Shown here: in pieces, positions 11,111 to 22,479 of the stretch
Layout of the letters: each line of letters opens with the position of its first letter
Numbering within the stretch: the first letter of the stretch is position 1
Origin: Pararge aegeria
Taxonomy: Eukaryota > Arthropoda > Insecta > Lepidoptera > Nymphalidae
Direction: 5' to 3'
Assembly (NCBI RefSeq): GCF_905163445.1
Contig: NC_053201.1
Span: forward strand, 630,001-694,000
DNA length: 64,000 bases
Made by a program: the position numbers and the translations under genes
Notes under the pieces: generated by a model
What the model saw: only the letters and a program-made list of their open reading frames with translations
The model's database searches: none
Told to the model about the DNA's origin: nothing

Positions 11111-11352
11111 TTTTTTCTTTAAACTTAGCTGTCCTAACAATGAAACTCAGGTAAGTTCAGTCAAGTGACATTTTTTATTTAATTAATTATTGTTTTTATT
11201 TATATTTGTTGTATAGCTTATTTTTTCCGGAGTATGTGTAACTAACCTAACTTATTGCTGCAAGACCATCTAGAGTTAGAGCGAGCAAAGTCTGGTAAAG
11301 GTTGGGAACAACGTCACAGCTAAGGGGTCAATTGTACTGAGCTTAAATCTAA

Positions 11353-11545
11353 GCAATTAAATATCACTGGCATTATTGGTGAAGGAAAACATCGTAAGGA
11401 AACTTTTATGTCGGAGAGTTCTCCATAATGTTCTCAAGGGCCTGTGAAGTCTGCGCACTTGGCCAGCGTGGTAGACTACTGTCTAACCCTTCTCATATGA
11501 CAGGAGACTTGCCTCCTGTAGTGGGGCAAGTGTCGGAGTCCCGTC
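11353..11545 (+). repeat. SINE-B copy, head missing
   Basis: GGTGAAGGAAAACATCGTAA, GAGAGTTCTCCATAATGTTC, GCCAGCGTGGTAGACTAC and the GTAGTGGGG tail region. Confidence 0.7.
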
Positions 11546-11767
11546 GTGACCACGATCTATGCTACTGGGTCGAAATATCAATTCTAAAATATTATCGTGG
11601 TATGTACCCGTTAAACTTTACATAAGAAATGTTGATTAACCACGAAAATATTGGTTTAAAATCTTTAAGTGTGTCTGAGCCTAGTCTACGTGCCGTGATT
11701 GTGGATTTGTAGGTACTAAATCGGTTGCCGTATAAAGGGGTGGTCTTTGCTAGCATAGTTGTGCAGA

Positions 11768-11890
11768 GGTAATTATTTGTACTCTTTATTTGCACAACAC
11801 TACAAGTTAAGGTAATAATAGAAAAATAGAAACAGAAAAACAGAAGCAGAATACAAAACGCAGCCTTATCGCCCAATAGTGATCTTGCCT
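11768..11890 (-). mobile_element. LINE 3' tail (GCGATAAGGC family)
   Basis: The reverse complement gives GGCGATAAGGCTGCGTTTTG, TTCTGTTTTTC and AATAAAGAG, matching the LINE tail at 27220-27362. Confidence 0.5.
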
Positions 11891-12924
11891 TAATAATTAA
11901 AGAAAAAAAACTGTAATTTGTTGCCCGAGTATTACTTGGGATATTTTGTTGTCGGTTGCGAGCTTCCCCTTAACACCGAGACCAAATAACACCCATAACA
12001 CGATCGCGTAGTACATCACCCGACACGGGCTTGCCCTTTGATCTCTCATGCAAACAAATCACAATCGCATAAAAGCTTTGCCAAAGTACCATTTTCCTTT
12101 GAAACCTAAACCAAAACCTTTGGTTAAACTGCATAACTTTATTTCTACAAAACCATCAAATGATTTTGTACTGCACGCCTATAACATTAAAGTCTATATT
12201 AGGCTGTGTGGATTTCAATGCATGACTTTATAGATCTATCAAATCTATTAAGCTATTATGGACTTTATATGTATGTTGTTGGAGTCTATTTTGAGCTGTG
12301 TTTGTCAAATTTAGTCCAGTGCATTTGACACAAAGTGTAATTGGCGCGAAATGGACTGGGCCGCATACAGGTTGTTTCAAAATGTGTCAAACTGAAGCCG
12401 GGTTCAATGACGGTGTATCGCTAGCCGCTGGGCCACCAATTTGGTACATAAGCGGGAGATCAGAGCTAGAAAATTTATTGTACGGGTATGCGATAACCAA
12501 CTTCTAATTGGTTGTCAGTTTTTAAGTTTGCCAGAAGGTACGTCACGCAAAACAAAAACTAATGGTAATTGAAAAATCATTATGAAACCTTCTATACCTT
12601 TAGGATTACATTAATAAAATAAACTTTGGAGTGAATTGCTTTCGCTAATTCTTCAAGTACCAATGTGAGATGGAAATAACATAAAGAATATGCAGCTAAA
12701 TTAGTCGTCTACTTCTACTTAGGCAAGGGCAGGGTTTAACTTTAATTTAAGTTAGTGAACATGAAAATTTATAATAGTAGGGAAAAAAATTTGAAAGATC
12801 TCGGGTATGGGCATATTTGAATGAAGGTATAGCCTATAGACTGACTGTAACTTTAAAGGTAAAGGTCGCACACGAAGCATAAGAATCAAGACAGTGTAAG
12901 TGAAGATAATTTTTATAACTTACT
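11891..12924. other. Non-repetitive AT-rich intronic DNA
   Basis: No coding signature or repeat match was recognised. Confidence 0.4.
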
Positions 12925-13075
12925 AGCTGTTGCCCGCGACTTCGTCCGCTTTTGTTTTTCTATTTCGAAAGACATGTGCCTCATAAATGTAGCAGCACTT
13001 TATGTATTTAGGATAGCTAAGCCTGGTGTAAATTTGTCAAACATTTTCGTTCCCTCTCCCAAGAGAACTGAGCTT
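12925..13075 (-). mobile_element. Helitron-like fragment (CTAG end plus internal part)
   Basis: Minus-strand 3' end ...GCGGACGAAGTCGCGGGCAA to CTAG at 12925-12962, then an internal match to 38840-38910 (CCCTCTCCCAAGAGAACTGA and GGGATAAA). It runs into a LINE remnant at 13075. Confidence 0.5.
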
Positions 13076-13265
13076 AATTTTGGGATAAACGTGTCGAAAA
13101 CATTCTACCACAGTTATCTGGGTCAGCGATTTCACCGTATCTATCCAACGAATAGGTGACCGCCCTCTTGCCCTTTTTCCATCAACCTGTCCTTGCACCA
13201 CCAATCGTTCAATCAACCCCTCATTCCTTGATATGTGGCCAAAAAACATGAATATGCGGTAACTG
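13075..13265 (-). mobile_element. LINE C-terminal remnant (GKRARGRSPIRW type)
   Basis: The minus strand reads FFGHISRNEGLIERLVVQGQ, then VDGKRARGRSPIRWIDTVK. This is the C-terminal signature of a widespread insect LINE reverse transcriptase (RTE-group-like). It is short and 5' truncated. Confidence 0.65.
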
Positions 13266-13454
13266 CACCGTAGACGACAGTCGTTCCTTGATATTCAGTT
13301 CTTTTAAAATGGAATTGTTGGTGAAGAATGCAGTCCAAGGGATCAAGAATGCGTATGAACCATAAATAGCAAAACAGATTAACTTGGCAAGATAGTATTA
13401 CGAGAGCCGAGCCCAATTAAAACCATAAACAGAGCAACTCTTCAGAGGTCTTGT

Positions 13455-13612
13455 AAGGAACATATTTAGGATATGCAGTGCAATATCAACCTGAGGCGTA
13501 GGTGTTAAGCTTTATGTGCTTGCAATTACAGCGGCAACAGAGCTTTTTATACCGAAACACAACAATGCTGCTCGGCGGCAGAAATCAATGACGGATGAGC
13601 TTTGTGACAAAA
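13455..13612 (+). repeat. Rep-E copy
   Basis: CAACCTGAGGCGTAGGTGTT, ACACAACAATGCTGC and GGCGGCAGAAAT. Confidence 0.6.
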
Positions 13613-14178
13613 TGTTCTTGTCAACTAGTAAAGATTATTTGTGACGTAGATTTTAGTAGTAGGGGAGAGAGGGGCTAGTTTTAACATTTTTTTCTTTTTT
13701 CGACAGGGTGACTATAAACCATTGAGTATTTTAAGACGAAACATTGAGTTCAAAATGAAAACAATTTTTTTAAAACCAGCTGAGTTATTAAGCTGTTACT
13801 AACTAACCTACAACAAGCCCCTGTCTCCCCTAAATTTATATTTTTTTCATTTGATTGAATGCTCAGAACAACACAGTTATGGCCCAGTGGTTAGGTCGTT
13901 AGCATGGATGGTCTATAACTTCCGACTTGCTCTCAATCTGAATATCGTGCGATTCTCAGACGACACAATAATAACATGAAGTCCTCTGTTGCGCAGTGGA
14001 CTTCTCTCGTCATTCTTTAAAGGCTTCTAGTCTATTCAGATGCGCGGGTAGCTACATCTTACACATTATTAGTAGGTGGAACTTTCCTCAACGGAGCCCG
14101 TCTGAGAAAGTTTTACTTTCATGCCCTCCATGATTATTTCCGCCAAGCCTGTCGCAAAAAATTCAAAATTTACATTAT

Positions 14179-14292
14179 TAGCACTTTTGAAACGCCAAGT
14201 CAGTCGTTATGTAGTGACGCTACATCCGGTTTGGAAAGCAGATTCTACCGGGAAGAAGTCGGCAAGAAACGCAGCAGTGCTCTTTTCTAACA
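14179..14292 (-). mobile_element. CR1/L2-like LINE 3' UTR fragment
   Basis: The reverse complement of the 3' region at 20830-20945: CACTTTTGAAACG, GCAGATTCTACCGGGAAGAA and CGGCAAGAAACGCAGCAG. Confidence 0.6.
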
Positions 14293-14649
14293 TAATTTTA
14301 TTAAAAATTCTATTGGAATATGTTTACTAGAAGGTTTCATTTCATTTAAATTAGGAAACCAAATCAGTGAGTGGGAACGATTTAATTTAAACACGAGATA
14401 AGAACACGCTGTGAGTGAATATTTCAAGTAATGGCCGAATAAATCACAAGCAATCATATAATTACTGTGCAGCTGTTCTGAGAAGTAGTGTCGGGCTCGA
14501 GCCGCCACGTGTTTACTTCCAAAGTATCTTCAGACAATACTAATATTATACAATATATACAGCAGCGATAGCCTCCTTATAGAGTTAGGTGTTAGAGCTT
14601 TAGTGGGACCAAAATTAATCTCCGAGTACCTCTAATTACATATACTATG

Positions 14650-14855
14650 TAACAATTATAAGTTTATAGAAAAGTCCTATTATAAATGTTTACGTAATAG
14701 ATGAAAAATCTTGGCTGTAAATTATTGCTCTTACCAAGTTGCTCTTTTAATAACTTCAAATGACAATTTCAGATGGTGATAACAAAAAAGAACACACGCA
14801 TTATAAGTGGGCCTAATTTGATAAAGATATTTTTGACTTTTACTTTCGTAACGTC
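14650..14855 (+). mobile_element. CR1/L2-like LINE 3' end, second subfamily
   Basis: AAGTCCTATTATAAATG, TACGTAATAGATGAAAAATC, AGATGGTGATAAC and the ending GATAAAGATATTTTTGACTT recur at 33.6, 36.6, 37.7, 38.0 and 58.1 kb. Confidence 0.6.
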
Positions 14856-15049
14856 ATACAAATAGATTAAGATTACCCGCACATAAAACCGCTCTGTATA
14901 ACAATAGTTTTTATATTATGGCGATAAAAATATTCAATAAATTATTTGACGAAATGAAGCTACTAATAAATGACATGAAATGTTTAAAAGATAAGTTATT
15001 TCACTATTTAAATAGACATTATTTTTATACTATTGATGAATATTTAAAA

Positions 15050-15345
15050 TGACATTCGTTAGTAATTATTAATTTATTTGTATTCTTAGACATGTGCCCT
15101 TATAAACTTAATTGTAATTTATTATTTTATTAATTGTATTGTGTTATTATAAACATTGTAATTGCCAATATCTTAATTGTACCTAGTAGTAACATCAATT
15201 AAAATTTTAAACACTAGCCTGACAACAATTTGCAAGTCAATTTGGCGTGGTACAGTTAAGATCTGCAATTTTTTTTTTTGTAACACCTTTTTACCTGTAT
15301 CAGCATATAAATAAAATTGAATTGAATTGAACTTTATTCTGAGTT
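15050..15345 (+). mobile_element. LINE 3' UTR-like AT-rich tail
   Basis: Long AT-rich stretch ending AATAAAATTGAATTGAATTG, a poly(A)-signal-like word with a pentanucleotide tail typical of CR1-group LINE ends. No ORF remains. Confidence 0.4.
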
Positions 15346-15390
15346 ATGTGAGTTTTAAAGAGTTTTTTTTATTTGTATACATAAATATAA

Positions 15391-15416
15391 ATAAACTACG
15401 ACAATACACACATCGA
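15391..15416 (-). repeat. SINE-A 3'-end fragment joined to SINE-B
   Basis: ACTACGACAATACACACATC is the 3' end of SINE-A (minus strand). It stops after 26 bases and is followed within 15 bp by the SINE-B copy at 15431. Confidence 0.6.
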
Positions 15417-15430
15417 TCTCCACCCATATT

Positions 15431-15680
15431 GAGAAGGGGTTAAGACCTTAGTCCACCACGCTGGCTCTGTGCGAATTGATGTACTGCACATACCTTTTGA
15501 GAACTCTTAGGCATGCATGTTTCCTCATGAGGTTTTTATTTACCCCCAAAGCGAGTGATATTGTTTAATTATTTAAAAATCACATATTAAACTTATTAAA
15601 GTTAGAGTTGCTGGGATTCAAACTCGGCCCCCTGAAAGTGAAGTCGAGCTCGTATCCACTACGTTATCACCACTTCAGCT
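15431..15680 (-). repeat. SINE-B copy
   Basis: GAGAAGGGGTTAAGACCTTA, CCACCACGCTGG, AGGCATGCATGTTTCCTCAT, GGATTCAAACTCGGCCCC and the head TACGTTATCACCACTTC. Confidence 0.8.
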
Positions 15681-17690
15681 CACGACATTATAGAATATAG
15701 CTAGAGCTGTGAATACTCTTTTTACGTAGTACAAGGTATGCCTACTCGACAAAATTTTGCTTTTAATATGCTTAATATAACAAATCCTCTACAAACAATT
15801 CAAATCGTAAACAATTGCAACAAACGTCATTATTCCCGCTTTTTATGACATCGCCCGTCGCTTATTAAAAGACCAATTTAACCCATTATGCCGCCATAAA
15901 AGCGTTTATCATCCTGTTTTGTGGCCATCTCTTTTACACCTGCAACAATTTCACTATTTGTCTCCTTTGCTCGGTGGGAGGAATACTGCTGAATATGGTT
16001 TACGAGATTCTTAAGTGAAGGGAGTATTTTCAAAATTGTTAGGGAATGACAGCATTAGGGATGTAATGTATACACAAGAAATTGAATCGATAGATAGTTA
16101 GATGTTATAGATTTGTATTGTATTTTGTGTATGCGTCTATCAGACCCTACTACTATTACCCTGTTGCTAAATAGAGAAACTTAGTTAACAGAAAATCTAA
16201 TCATTAAGAGGACCCTCATACAAGCAACAAGGTGTCAATTTATCCGGCTTGCGCATGTTTGGTTGTTCTTTGATATATCCAAATTGTGGGTTAGACAAAA
16301 CTCTTAAAAATAAAACTTCTGTACGGCTAGGCAGCAGATAAAAGTTATAACCACTGCCAAGGGATAAAATTTACCGTTTCATCTGCCAAAGCACGGCAAC
16401 AGGTAAGTTACAAGTATATTATTTGTATAAAATTTCCATCTTTACAGACATAGTTAGAGAGTTTATAGCTGTGGGAGAAGATAAAAATGGTATCTATTTC
16501 CCAGAGAGAAAAATAACTACTTCCCTTGCTAGCCCTGCTGCTGTTTTGAAAGAATTTCATTGTATTGTCTCCATGTAGCTTAATCATGTTGTAACATCTC
16601 GAAAAATCCATCGGTTACTCACTCGTTTAATAAGTAGCCTTATGTACCCAACGGATTTGCAAGCTATGTTCGCATCAAGAAGACACAATTGTATACACAT
16701 GCCAAACAGTGCTTTAGTTTAAATTAGAGTAAGCAGATGATTGTCAGTTTTGCGAACTAAATAAAAAAAAAATGTTATGGAAAACTAAATCTAGCAGGAG
16801 GCAGCATTTTACGCGAACCTGAATCCTGAACCCAAATTCGCCATGAGTTCTTTTGTAAGGGTCGATTTATATGGTATTAATAAAAATGATAAGAATCGTA
16901 AGGGTTGTAACAGCATCACCAGCAGATGGAGAGCAAGCGCAAAGCTCACAAGAAGTTTAACCCCAATTCTAGATGACATCTAGGGGATTCGTAGAATGTT
17001 ATATTAGTCTGATAATAGCTTAAACAACATACGACCTATACAGAAAACAAAAAAGTGTTAATTTAACGTTATTAATAACTTCATAAGAGAATAATCAAAT
17101 AATATTTTCAAACATTTTATTTATGTAATTCAATACCCAACAGGCCATTTATAAATAACATGTTCATCATTTACTGCGGAACTACAGATCTCTTACCAAA
17201 AGTAGCAATTAATAAAACGAGTTAGAAACATCAAGCTGCTATACAGATACCATTAAACCTCAATTATGAGAATAAACATCGACTAACAACTTCATACACA
17301 TCACTAGCGCCTAAATAAGTACGGCGCGACAACTTTATATTTGCGTTCACTGAAATAGCATTCAGAACCTTGTTGCTTAAGAAATAAGAGTCGATTGAGG
17401 TTTTCACTGTCGGTTAGTTAAGTTTGTGATTCGCTAAGTGGTCGATGAGTGCTCTTGTGATTTTATTTGATTGTTTATTTGTGTGATTCGCTCGCAGTAG
17501 GAAATTAAAGCTTATGCGGGGTTATCGAGCCCTCGGGCGAATGGCGATTAATGCGAAAGGTTAAATCGGGATCGAAATGTTTGCGCTTCGAACACAGATC
17601 CTTCAGAAAATGTCCACAAAAGAAAATATAACTACCTCCTTGGTTATTGCTTGCTCTCCGAGATGATGCTTAGTTTATAATATGCGATTG
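15681..17690. promoter_or_regulatory. Largest repeat-poor block of the left half (candidate regulatory DNA)
   Basis: About 2 kb with no recognised repeat copies. The 17330-17610 part is GC-richer (TACGGCGCGACAACTTTATA; GGCGATTAATGCGAAAGG). Its survival as a repeat-free block in a repeat-crowded intron is the only evidence for function. Confidence 0.25.
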
Positions 17691-17694
17691 TTAT

Positions 17695-17905
17695 GATGTT
17701 ATAAACGCAAAAGTGTGTTTGTTTGTTCGTCCTTACGTTACGCCTTAACTAAGCAACCAATCCATTTGATGATGATTGGCACAGAGTCAGTTGAAAGGAC
17801 AGAAAGTAACGTAGGTCTTTTCATCCCACAAAAACAAATGGTTCCCACCAGTGACCTGCACAGCAGCGCGGTTGAAGAACGAGGTCAATAGTTAGTTATT
17901 ACAAT
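17695..17905 (+). repeat. Interspersed repeat of the TATAAATGCGAAAGTG type
   Basis: ATAAACGCAAAAGTGTGTTT, ACTAAGCAACCAATCC and AGTAACGTAGGTC match 53340-53530 and 60285-60455. The 53.4-kb copy ends in the same GCGGGCAACAGCTA words as the Helitron-like elements. Confidence 0.55.
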
Positions 17906-17939
17906 ATCGGTAAACTCACAATTTTTTGTTCAGCCCAAA

Positions 17940-18098
17940 AGACAACAGATCTTCAGAAACAGATCTTTGAGGGTACATTGCCTAAGATCTGTTTGGAGTG
18001 GAGTATAAGGATTGAAGAAAGTATAAATGACACCATACAGATTCTCCTGCTTTTCGCGGACTATAGCAAATTAAGCTTAGTTTTCATAATATAAAGGG
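17940..18098. repeat. Foldback-R single arm
   Basis: CTAAGATCTGTTTGGAGTGG, ATAAGGATTGAAGAAAGTAT, AGATTCTCCTGCTTTTCGCG and TATAGCAAATTAAGCTTA match one arm of the 29.2-kb foldback. Confidence 0.7.
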
Positions 18099-18104
18099 GT
18101 TAAC

Positions 18105-18300
18105 CGCGTAGTGACGGCAGATAAGAATATAGTAGTCAACACAGCCCTCTCCCCGCGGTTGTCTTACGAGCATCCGCTGTGACTCTACTACCATCTCCTG
18201 CGATCACCATCCCGTCTGCCCAGCGTGGAGATTATGCTCCAAACCCTTCCGTTACTAGAAGCCTTCAGTCCAGCAGTGGACTGTCATAGGCTATCGATAA
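18105..18300 (+). repeat. Interspersed repeat (AGTGACGGCAGATAAG...GCAGTGGACTG)
   Basis: It shares TAGTGACGGCAGATAAGAAT, TGCGATCACCA and CAGCGTGGAGATTATG with 57505-57700. Class unknown. Confidence 0.45.
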
Positions 18301-18516
18301 AAGAAAACGGGCGCTGACATATCTAAACGGAAGGCCAATTTTACATACAGGTACACGCTATCATGTCTTCAAATCTATTTAAAAAGCTTTCATTGATCGT
18401 CGCTCCAAATGTCAAGCCAAAATAAATTCTATGTATAGATTATTAAATGGGATGGCAACTTTGCCAAAACGTTGTGTCATCCAAAATAAATGGATTCGTT
18501 TAGCTGCCGTAGAGCG

Positions 18517-19146
18517 CTTATACAGGGTGCGCCAAGAATATCGTGTAGTAAGAGTATTCAACACCTATCAAAACAGTGTTGTTTTTTGTTTATTATCAAC
18601 AGCATCTTTAATAGTAGACTGGTGAACTATAGCCTCAGCCGACGCCTTCCACCATACAAAACTAAAAAAAATCTATATATTTAGAACGGTTTTTATATAA
18701 ACAATGTTTCAATGACATTTAATAACTACCATATACTTTTATACTAAAAGTATTTTTTTTATTTTCCAAAAAAAAATATTTTATTTTTTAAGTTATACAA
18801 ATGTTAACTGAAAATTACTGACATTATGCTTTATAATAATTTGTACCTTACATATACAGGTAGGTTTGCAGTAGTCTTTGTTTGTTTCAATAGAAACGGG
18901 AAACGTATCAATTTTATTTCTAAAAGCTAAAGAATACATTATGAGAGCAATTGTTTATTCTGTGGAATCAAATCCACATGCCCAAAAGCTAGTTTGATAT
19001 AAGTTATGCAGGTTTCCATTCATCTACGCAAAATGTAGAAAATTATTAGAATTCGAAAATTAATATAAGTATTATTTTACTTAATTATTAAAATTTCTAG
19101 GTCAAAGCTGTTAATTACTCTCTATATTTACTAAACATCCTGTATA
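18517..19146. mobile_element. Possible DNA transposon with ATACAGGGTG ends
   Basis: Left end TATACAGGGTGCGCC (about 18517) and right end AACATCCTGTATA (about 19146) are inverted with one mismatch in the first ten bases. The AT-rich interior has no transposase. The TIRs are short and no clear target duplication was found, so chance is possible. Confidence 0.3.
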
Positions 19147-19547
19147 GTATCACATTCGCTAAGTGTATTTAATGCACAATAAAACTAACATCAAAGTTTG
19201 TGTTTGTAGAGTGACACAAAAATAAACAGTTTCAGTTTTGAATTACTTTTAAGTGGCATCAAATGACAGTTAACACTCATTCCGAAAATATGAATCAGCG
19301 TTCCGGTACGCTTCCACATAGTTACCGATTTAAGTGTGTACCGACTAATAAGGTCAGATGTAAAATGAGTACGACATATTGTAACACTGAACACTTGATT
19401 TAGACAAATGATTTTAATTTTAACTCATCATCAACATAAAACCCATTACCTACTGCTTCATTACGGGGTACAAATCTCCTCCCAGAATATTTATTTATTT
19501 ATTTATATTCTTATTCTAACACTATCATTACAGAATACTTAAACCTA

Positions 19548-19815
19548 AATAAATAAATAAATAAATATACTACGACAATACACACATCGCCATCTAGCCC
19601 CAAAGTAAGCGTTAGCTTGAGTTATGGGTACTGAGATGACTGATTCATATTTTTATTATCTAATGATATAAATAAATACTTATAATATACATATAAAAAC
19701 CTGACACTGAAAAACATTCATGCTCATCACACAAACATTTTCCAGTAGTGGGAATCGAACCCACGGCCTTTGACTCAGAAAGCAGGGTCGCTGCCCACTG
19801 CGCCAATCGGCCGTC
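19548..19815 (-). repeat. SINE-A copy with perfect 11-bp target duplication
   Basis: Complete minus-strand SINE-A: tRNA-like head at 19760-19815, body, and TTTA tail at 19548-19566. It is flanked by ACTTAAACCTA at 19537-19547 and 19816-19826. This copy defines both ends of the family. Confidence 0.95.
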
Positions 19816-19966
19816 ACTTAAACCTAATACGATAGTGTAGCTTTTCTTAAGAAAAAAATCTTAACATCATACTATATACTTATCTATTCCTGTAACAAAT
19901 AAACCACGCGCGTCATTGGTGCCTCTTTTTAATAAATTTGTCCGACCAATCGGTACTTGATAAATA

Positions 19967-20095
19967 AGAAGGGTTTACGCCATAGTCCACCACGCAGGCC
20001 TAGCTCAAATTGTTAGACTTCACACGCATTAATTGATAGCATTATAGAGAACTCTCAGGCATGCCGGTTTCCTCATTTTCCAAGTGATATTTAAA
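19967..20095 (-). repeat. SINE-B fragment
   Basis: TAAGAAGGGTTTACGCC, AGTCCACCACGCAGGCC and CTCTCAGGCATGCCGGTTTC. Confidence 0.7.
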
Positions 20096-20144
20096 TGTAC
20101 AAGTAACCCAAAGCTATAAATTAACATCTTCTTCTAATTATTAT

Positions 20145-20613
20145 ACCACTGTGAACGCGCGTGTCGCCAGTGATGACTTACGGAACTGAGACATGGACGC
20201 TAACTATGGGCCTCATAAGAAGGCTCAGAGTCACTCAGGCGATGGAGAGAGCTATGCTAGGAGTATCTCTACGTGATCGAATCAGAAATGAGGAGATCCG
20301 TAGAAGAACTAGGGTTACCGACATAGCTCAGCGAGTCGCGAAGCTGAAGTGGCAATGGGCAGGGCACATAACTCGGAGAACCGATGGACGTTGGGGTCTT
20401 GAAGAGCTGGAGGGGCGACCCCGCACCGGTAAACGCAGCGTAGGTCGGCCCCCGACGAGGTGGACGGATGACATCAGGCGAGTCGCTGGGAGCCGCTGGA
20501 GGCAAGCGGCCCAGGACCGTGTATTGTGGAACTCCCTACAAAAGCATAGGTCTTTTGTAGGGAGTTCTCCAGCAGTGGACGTCCATTGGTTTACATGGTG
20601 ATGATGATGATAA
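20145..20613 (+). mobile_element. RTE-type LINE 3' end with open C-terminal frame
   Basis: An open frame from about 20161 to a stop at 20601 reads SPVMTYGTETWTLTMG, RRTRVTDIAQRVAKLKWQW, then AGHITRRTDGRW and VGRPPTRWTDDIRRVAGSRW. This is the RT C-terminal signature of the RTE-group LINEs also present at 5.6, 6.5, 23.4 and 33.2 kb. The 3' end is GTCCATTGGTTTACATGG plus a GATGAT tail. A 16-bp inverted duplication at 20529-20567 replaces the ancestral end of the frame. It is 5' truncated and cannot move by itself. Confidence 0.85.
20529..20567. repeat. Perfect 16-bp snap-back inverted duplication in the RTE copy
   Basis: GAACTCCCTACAAAAG (20529-20544) is repeated inverted at 20552-20567 with spacer CATAGGT. 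The related copy at 23.7 kb has CTCTACAAGAGACCTATG at this point without the inversion. Confidence 0.9.
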
Positions 20614-20711
20614 ACGAGTATGAATTATTTTTTATTTAGTCTACGAACATAATATTTCTTCTGTTGCCGTGACTCCATTAAAAATTTAATTTAATTTAAG
20701 GTTGAACAACA

Positions 20712-20983
20712 ACTACAGCGAGGTTACTATACATTTGATGAATTCCTCAATGACAAGGTAGATTGGAAGCAGCCAGCCTCGCTCTCATCTCCCGCAAGAT
20801 AGTAAAATGATTGTAAATGTTGATGTTGGAAAAGAGCAACTACTGAGTTTCTTGCCGGCTCTTCTCGGTAGAATCTGCTTTCCGAACCGGTGGTAGAGTC
20901 ACTACAAACATACATACTTGACGTTTCAAAAGTGCTTATAAAGTAGGCCTACTTGAAATAAATGAATTTGAATTTGAATCAAA
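20712..20983 (+). mobile_element. CR1/L2-like LINE 3' end
   Basis: GATGAATTCCTCAATGACAA (DEFLND...), GCAGCCAGCCTCGCTC, TTCTTGCCGGCTCTTCTCGG, GAACCGGTGGTAGAGTC, then the tail AAATGAATTTGAATTTGAA. It matches the 3' part of the copy at 48370-48873. Confidence 0.8.
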
Positions 20984-21143
20984 TATAATTATAATTGTTT
21001 CATGGAAACTATTTATTAATTGAATAATAATAATAAGCGTTTTTGTAAAAATCCTAATCAATGTAATAAAATATCTGGCCAATATGAATTTATAGTTATC
21101 AAAAGTTTAATTATTTACCCACTTTATAAAATTTACTGTAACA

Positions 21144-21431
21144 GTGGATAATGCTCCCTATCAGTGTTTTCTAAATTTAAAAAACCAAAATCATTTTAAA
21201 AACCTAAACGGACTTTGGAAGCCTAGGGTGGCAATCCTGGTAAACGAAGCGTTGATAGGACTTCTCACTACAGGTGCACTAATCGCTGGACCAAGCTGGA
21301 CAAAAAATCCCTACAGAGATATATTTGCCGCGACTGACGTAAAATTTGACAAGACGATAAGCTATCTGTACTTTATAATTCCTCTGAGCCAAGTATACTT
21401 GTACAAAGTACTGGCAACAATGCTGATATAG
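21144..21431 (+). other. Unrecognised open reading frame (95 codons)
   Basis: The frame reads LNGLWKPRVAILVNEALIGL, a hydrophobic LTTGALIAGPSW, then KNPYRDIFAATDVKFDKTIS, YLYFIIPLSQVYLYKVLA and a stop. Two hydrophobic stretches suggest membrane segments. The family was not recognised. The last 13 residues resemble a second fragment at 22230-22376 (SQVSLYKVLAPLLTFG). It abuts RTE-derived sequence at about 21432. It could be a gene fragment, a retrocopy or part of an unrecognised element; GC and length do not rule out chance. Confidence 0.3.
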
Positions 21432-21500
21432 ATCGGAAAACCAATGGACTTTAAAGACCTAGAGGGCGACCTGAACTGGTAGACGCAGTGTTGGTAAACC
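21432..21500 (+). mobile_element. RTE-type LINE fragment, very degenerate
   Basis: GGAAAACCAATGGACTTT, CCTAGAGGGCGACC and GGTAGACGCAGTGTTGGTAA correspond to the RRTDGRW to GKRSVG region at 20370-20440. Confidence 0.45.
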
Positions 21501-21599
21501 TTTCTGAACCCAAGCAGCACAAAACCTCAACGTTAAAACTACAGAAGAGGTTTGTCCAGCGATAGGCGCTACATTTTTGACAAGACGTTTGTATAAAGG

Positions 21600-21815
21600 A
21601 CGGCCGATTAGCGCAGTTTGCAGCGACCCTGCTTTCTGTATCCAAGGCCGTGGGCTCGATTCCCACAACTGGAAAATGGGTGTTTATTTTTATATTATAA
21701 GAACTTATGTTTTTTTTTTTTCTTAAAAATATTCAGTCATCTCAGTCCCCATAACACAAGCTACGCTTACTTTAGGGCTAGATGGCGATGTGTGCGTTGT
21801 CGTAGTGTATATAGT
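21600..21815 (+). repeat. SINE-A copy with internal deletion
   Basis: Head ACGGCCGATTAGCGCAG, B box GTGGGCTCGATTCCCAC, a deletion of about 40 bp after it, and the 3' end GGCGATGTGTGCGTTGTCGT. Confidence 0.85.
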
Positions 21816-21826
21816 ATATAAAGCTA

Positions 21827-22181
21827 CTAGTGGTCCCACGCGACTTCATCCGCGTATAACTGACCTTAAAAGATAGAAATATGCTGACGCGGACTTTATT
21901 TTAGAAATTTTAAAGTAGAACCACTTTGTTATACATCATTTTATCGAAACTATAATCGTTTACGTAACGCAAGCCGAAGAAGATCTCAAAGGGGGAAAAA
22001 ATCTCCAACATTGAAACATTCTTCATTGATGCTGTGCTACTTTTGGTCTTAGCGTGATGATATATCGTCAAATGGGCTATCGACACTAAAATGTTTTCAA
22101 ATCAGACAAGTAGTTCCTGAGATCATCGCGATAAAGTAAACAAACAAACTCTTCAGCTATTTATAAGTATTAGTATACCAT
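21827..22181 (-). mobile_element. Helitron-like element, CTAG end on the left
   Basis: The minus strand ends GGGACCACTAG, preceded on the plus strand by A (21826), consistent with insertion between A and T. The interior (ATGATATATCGTCAAATGGG; GAACATTCTTCATTG-like words) matches 43580-43827. Confidence 0.6.
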
Positions 22182-22229
22182 TTTGCTTATTAGCTACATC
22201 TCTCCCTATTATATTTAAATCCCCCTAAC

Positions 22230-22376
22230 AGCCAGGTATCCTTGTACAAAGTACTAGCCCCGCTGCTGACATTTGGAAACGCCATTAAAGCCATGTACGA
22301 TGGAGTTGACTTATGGGCTGTAAAATGTGTTTATGGCTTTATTCCGCCAGTTCACAATAAATTAATACGCTATTAA
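22230..22376 (+). other. Second fragment of the unrecognised SQVxLYKVLA sequence
   Basis: Open frame SQVSLYKVLAPLLTFGNAIK, then AMYDGVDLWAVKCVYGF and IPPVHNKLIRY to a TAA at 22374. It is preceded by pyrimidine-rich DNA ending CCCCCTAACAG, which looks like a splice acceptor. The first 13 residues resemble the end of the frame at 21144-21431. Family unknown; it may be a terminal exon or pseudo-exon. Confidence 0.3.
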
Positions 22377-22479
22377 GAAGTAAATTTCGTGAAGGAAATA
22401 TGTAACTGATTCTTTAACTTTGAAGATGTGCTGTAATTCAAAGAAAGAAACGTTTACTTTAAAAAATATTTTTGAAGTT

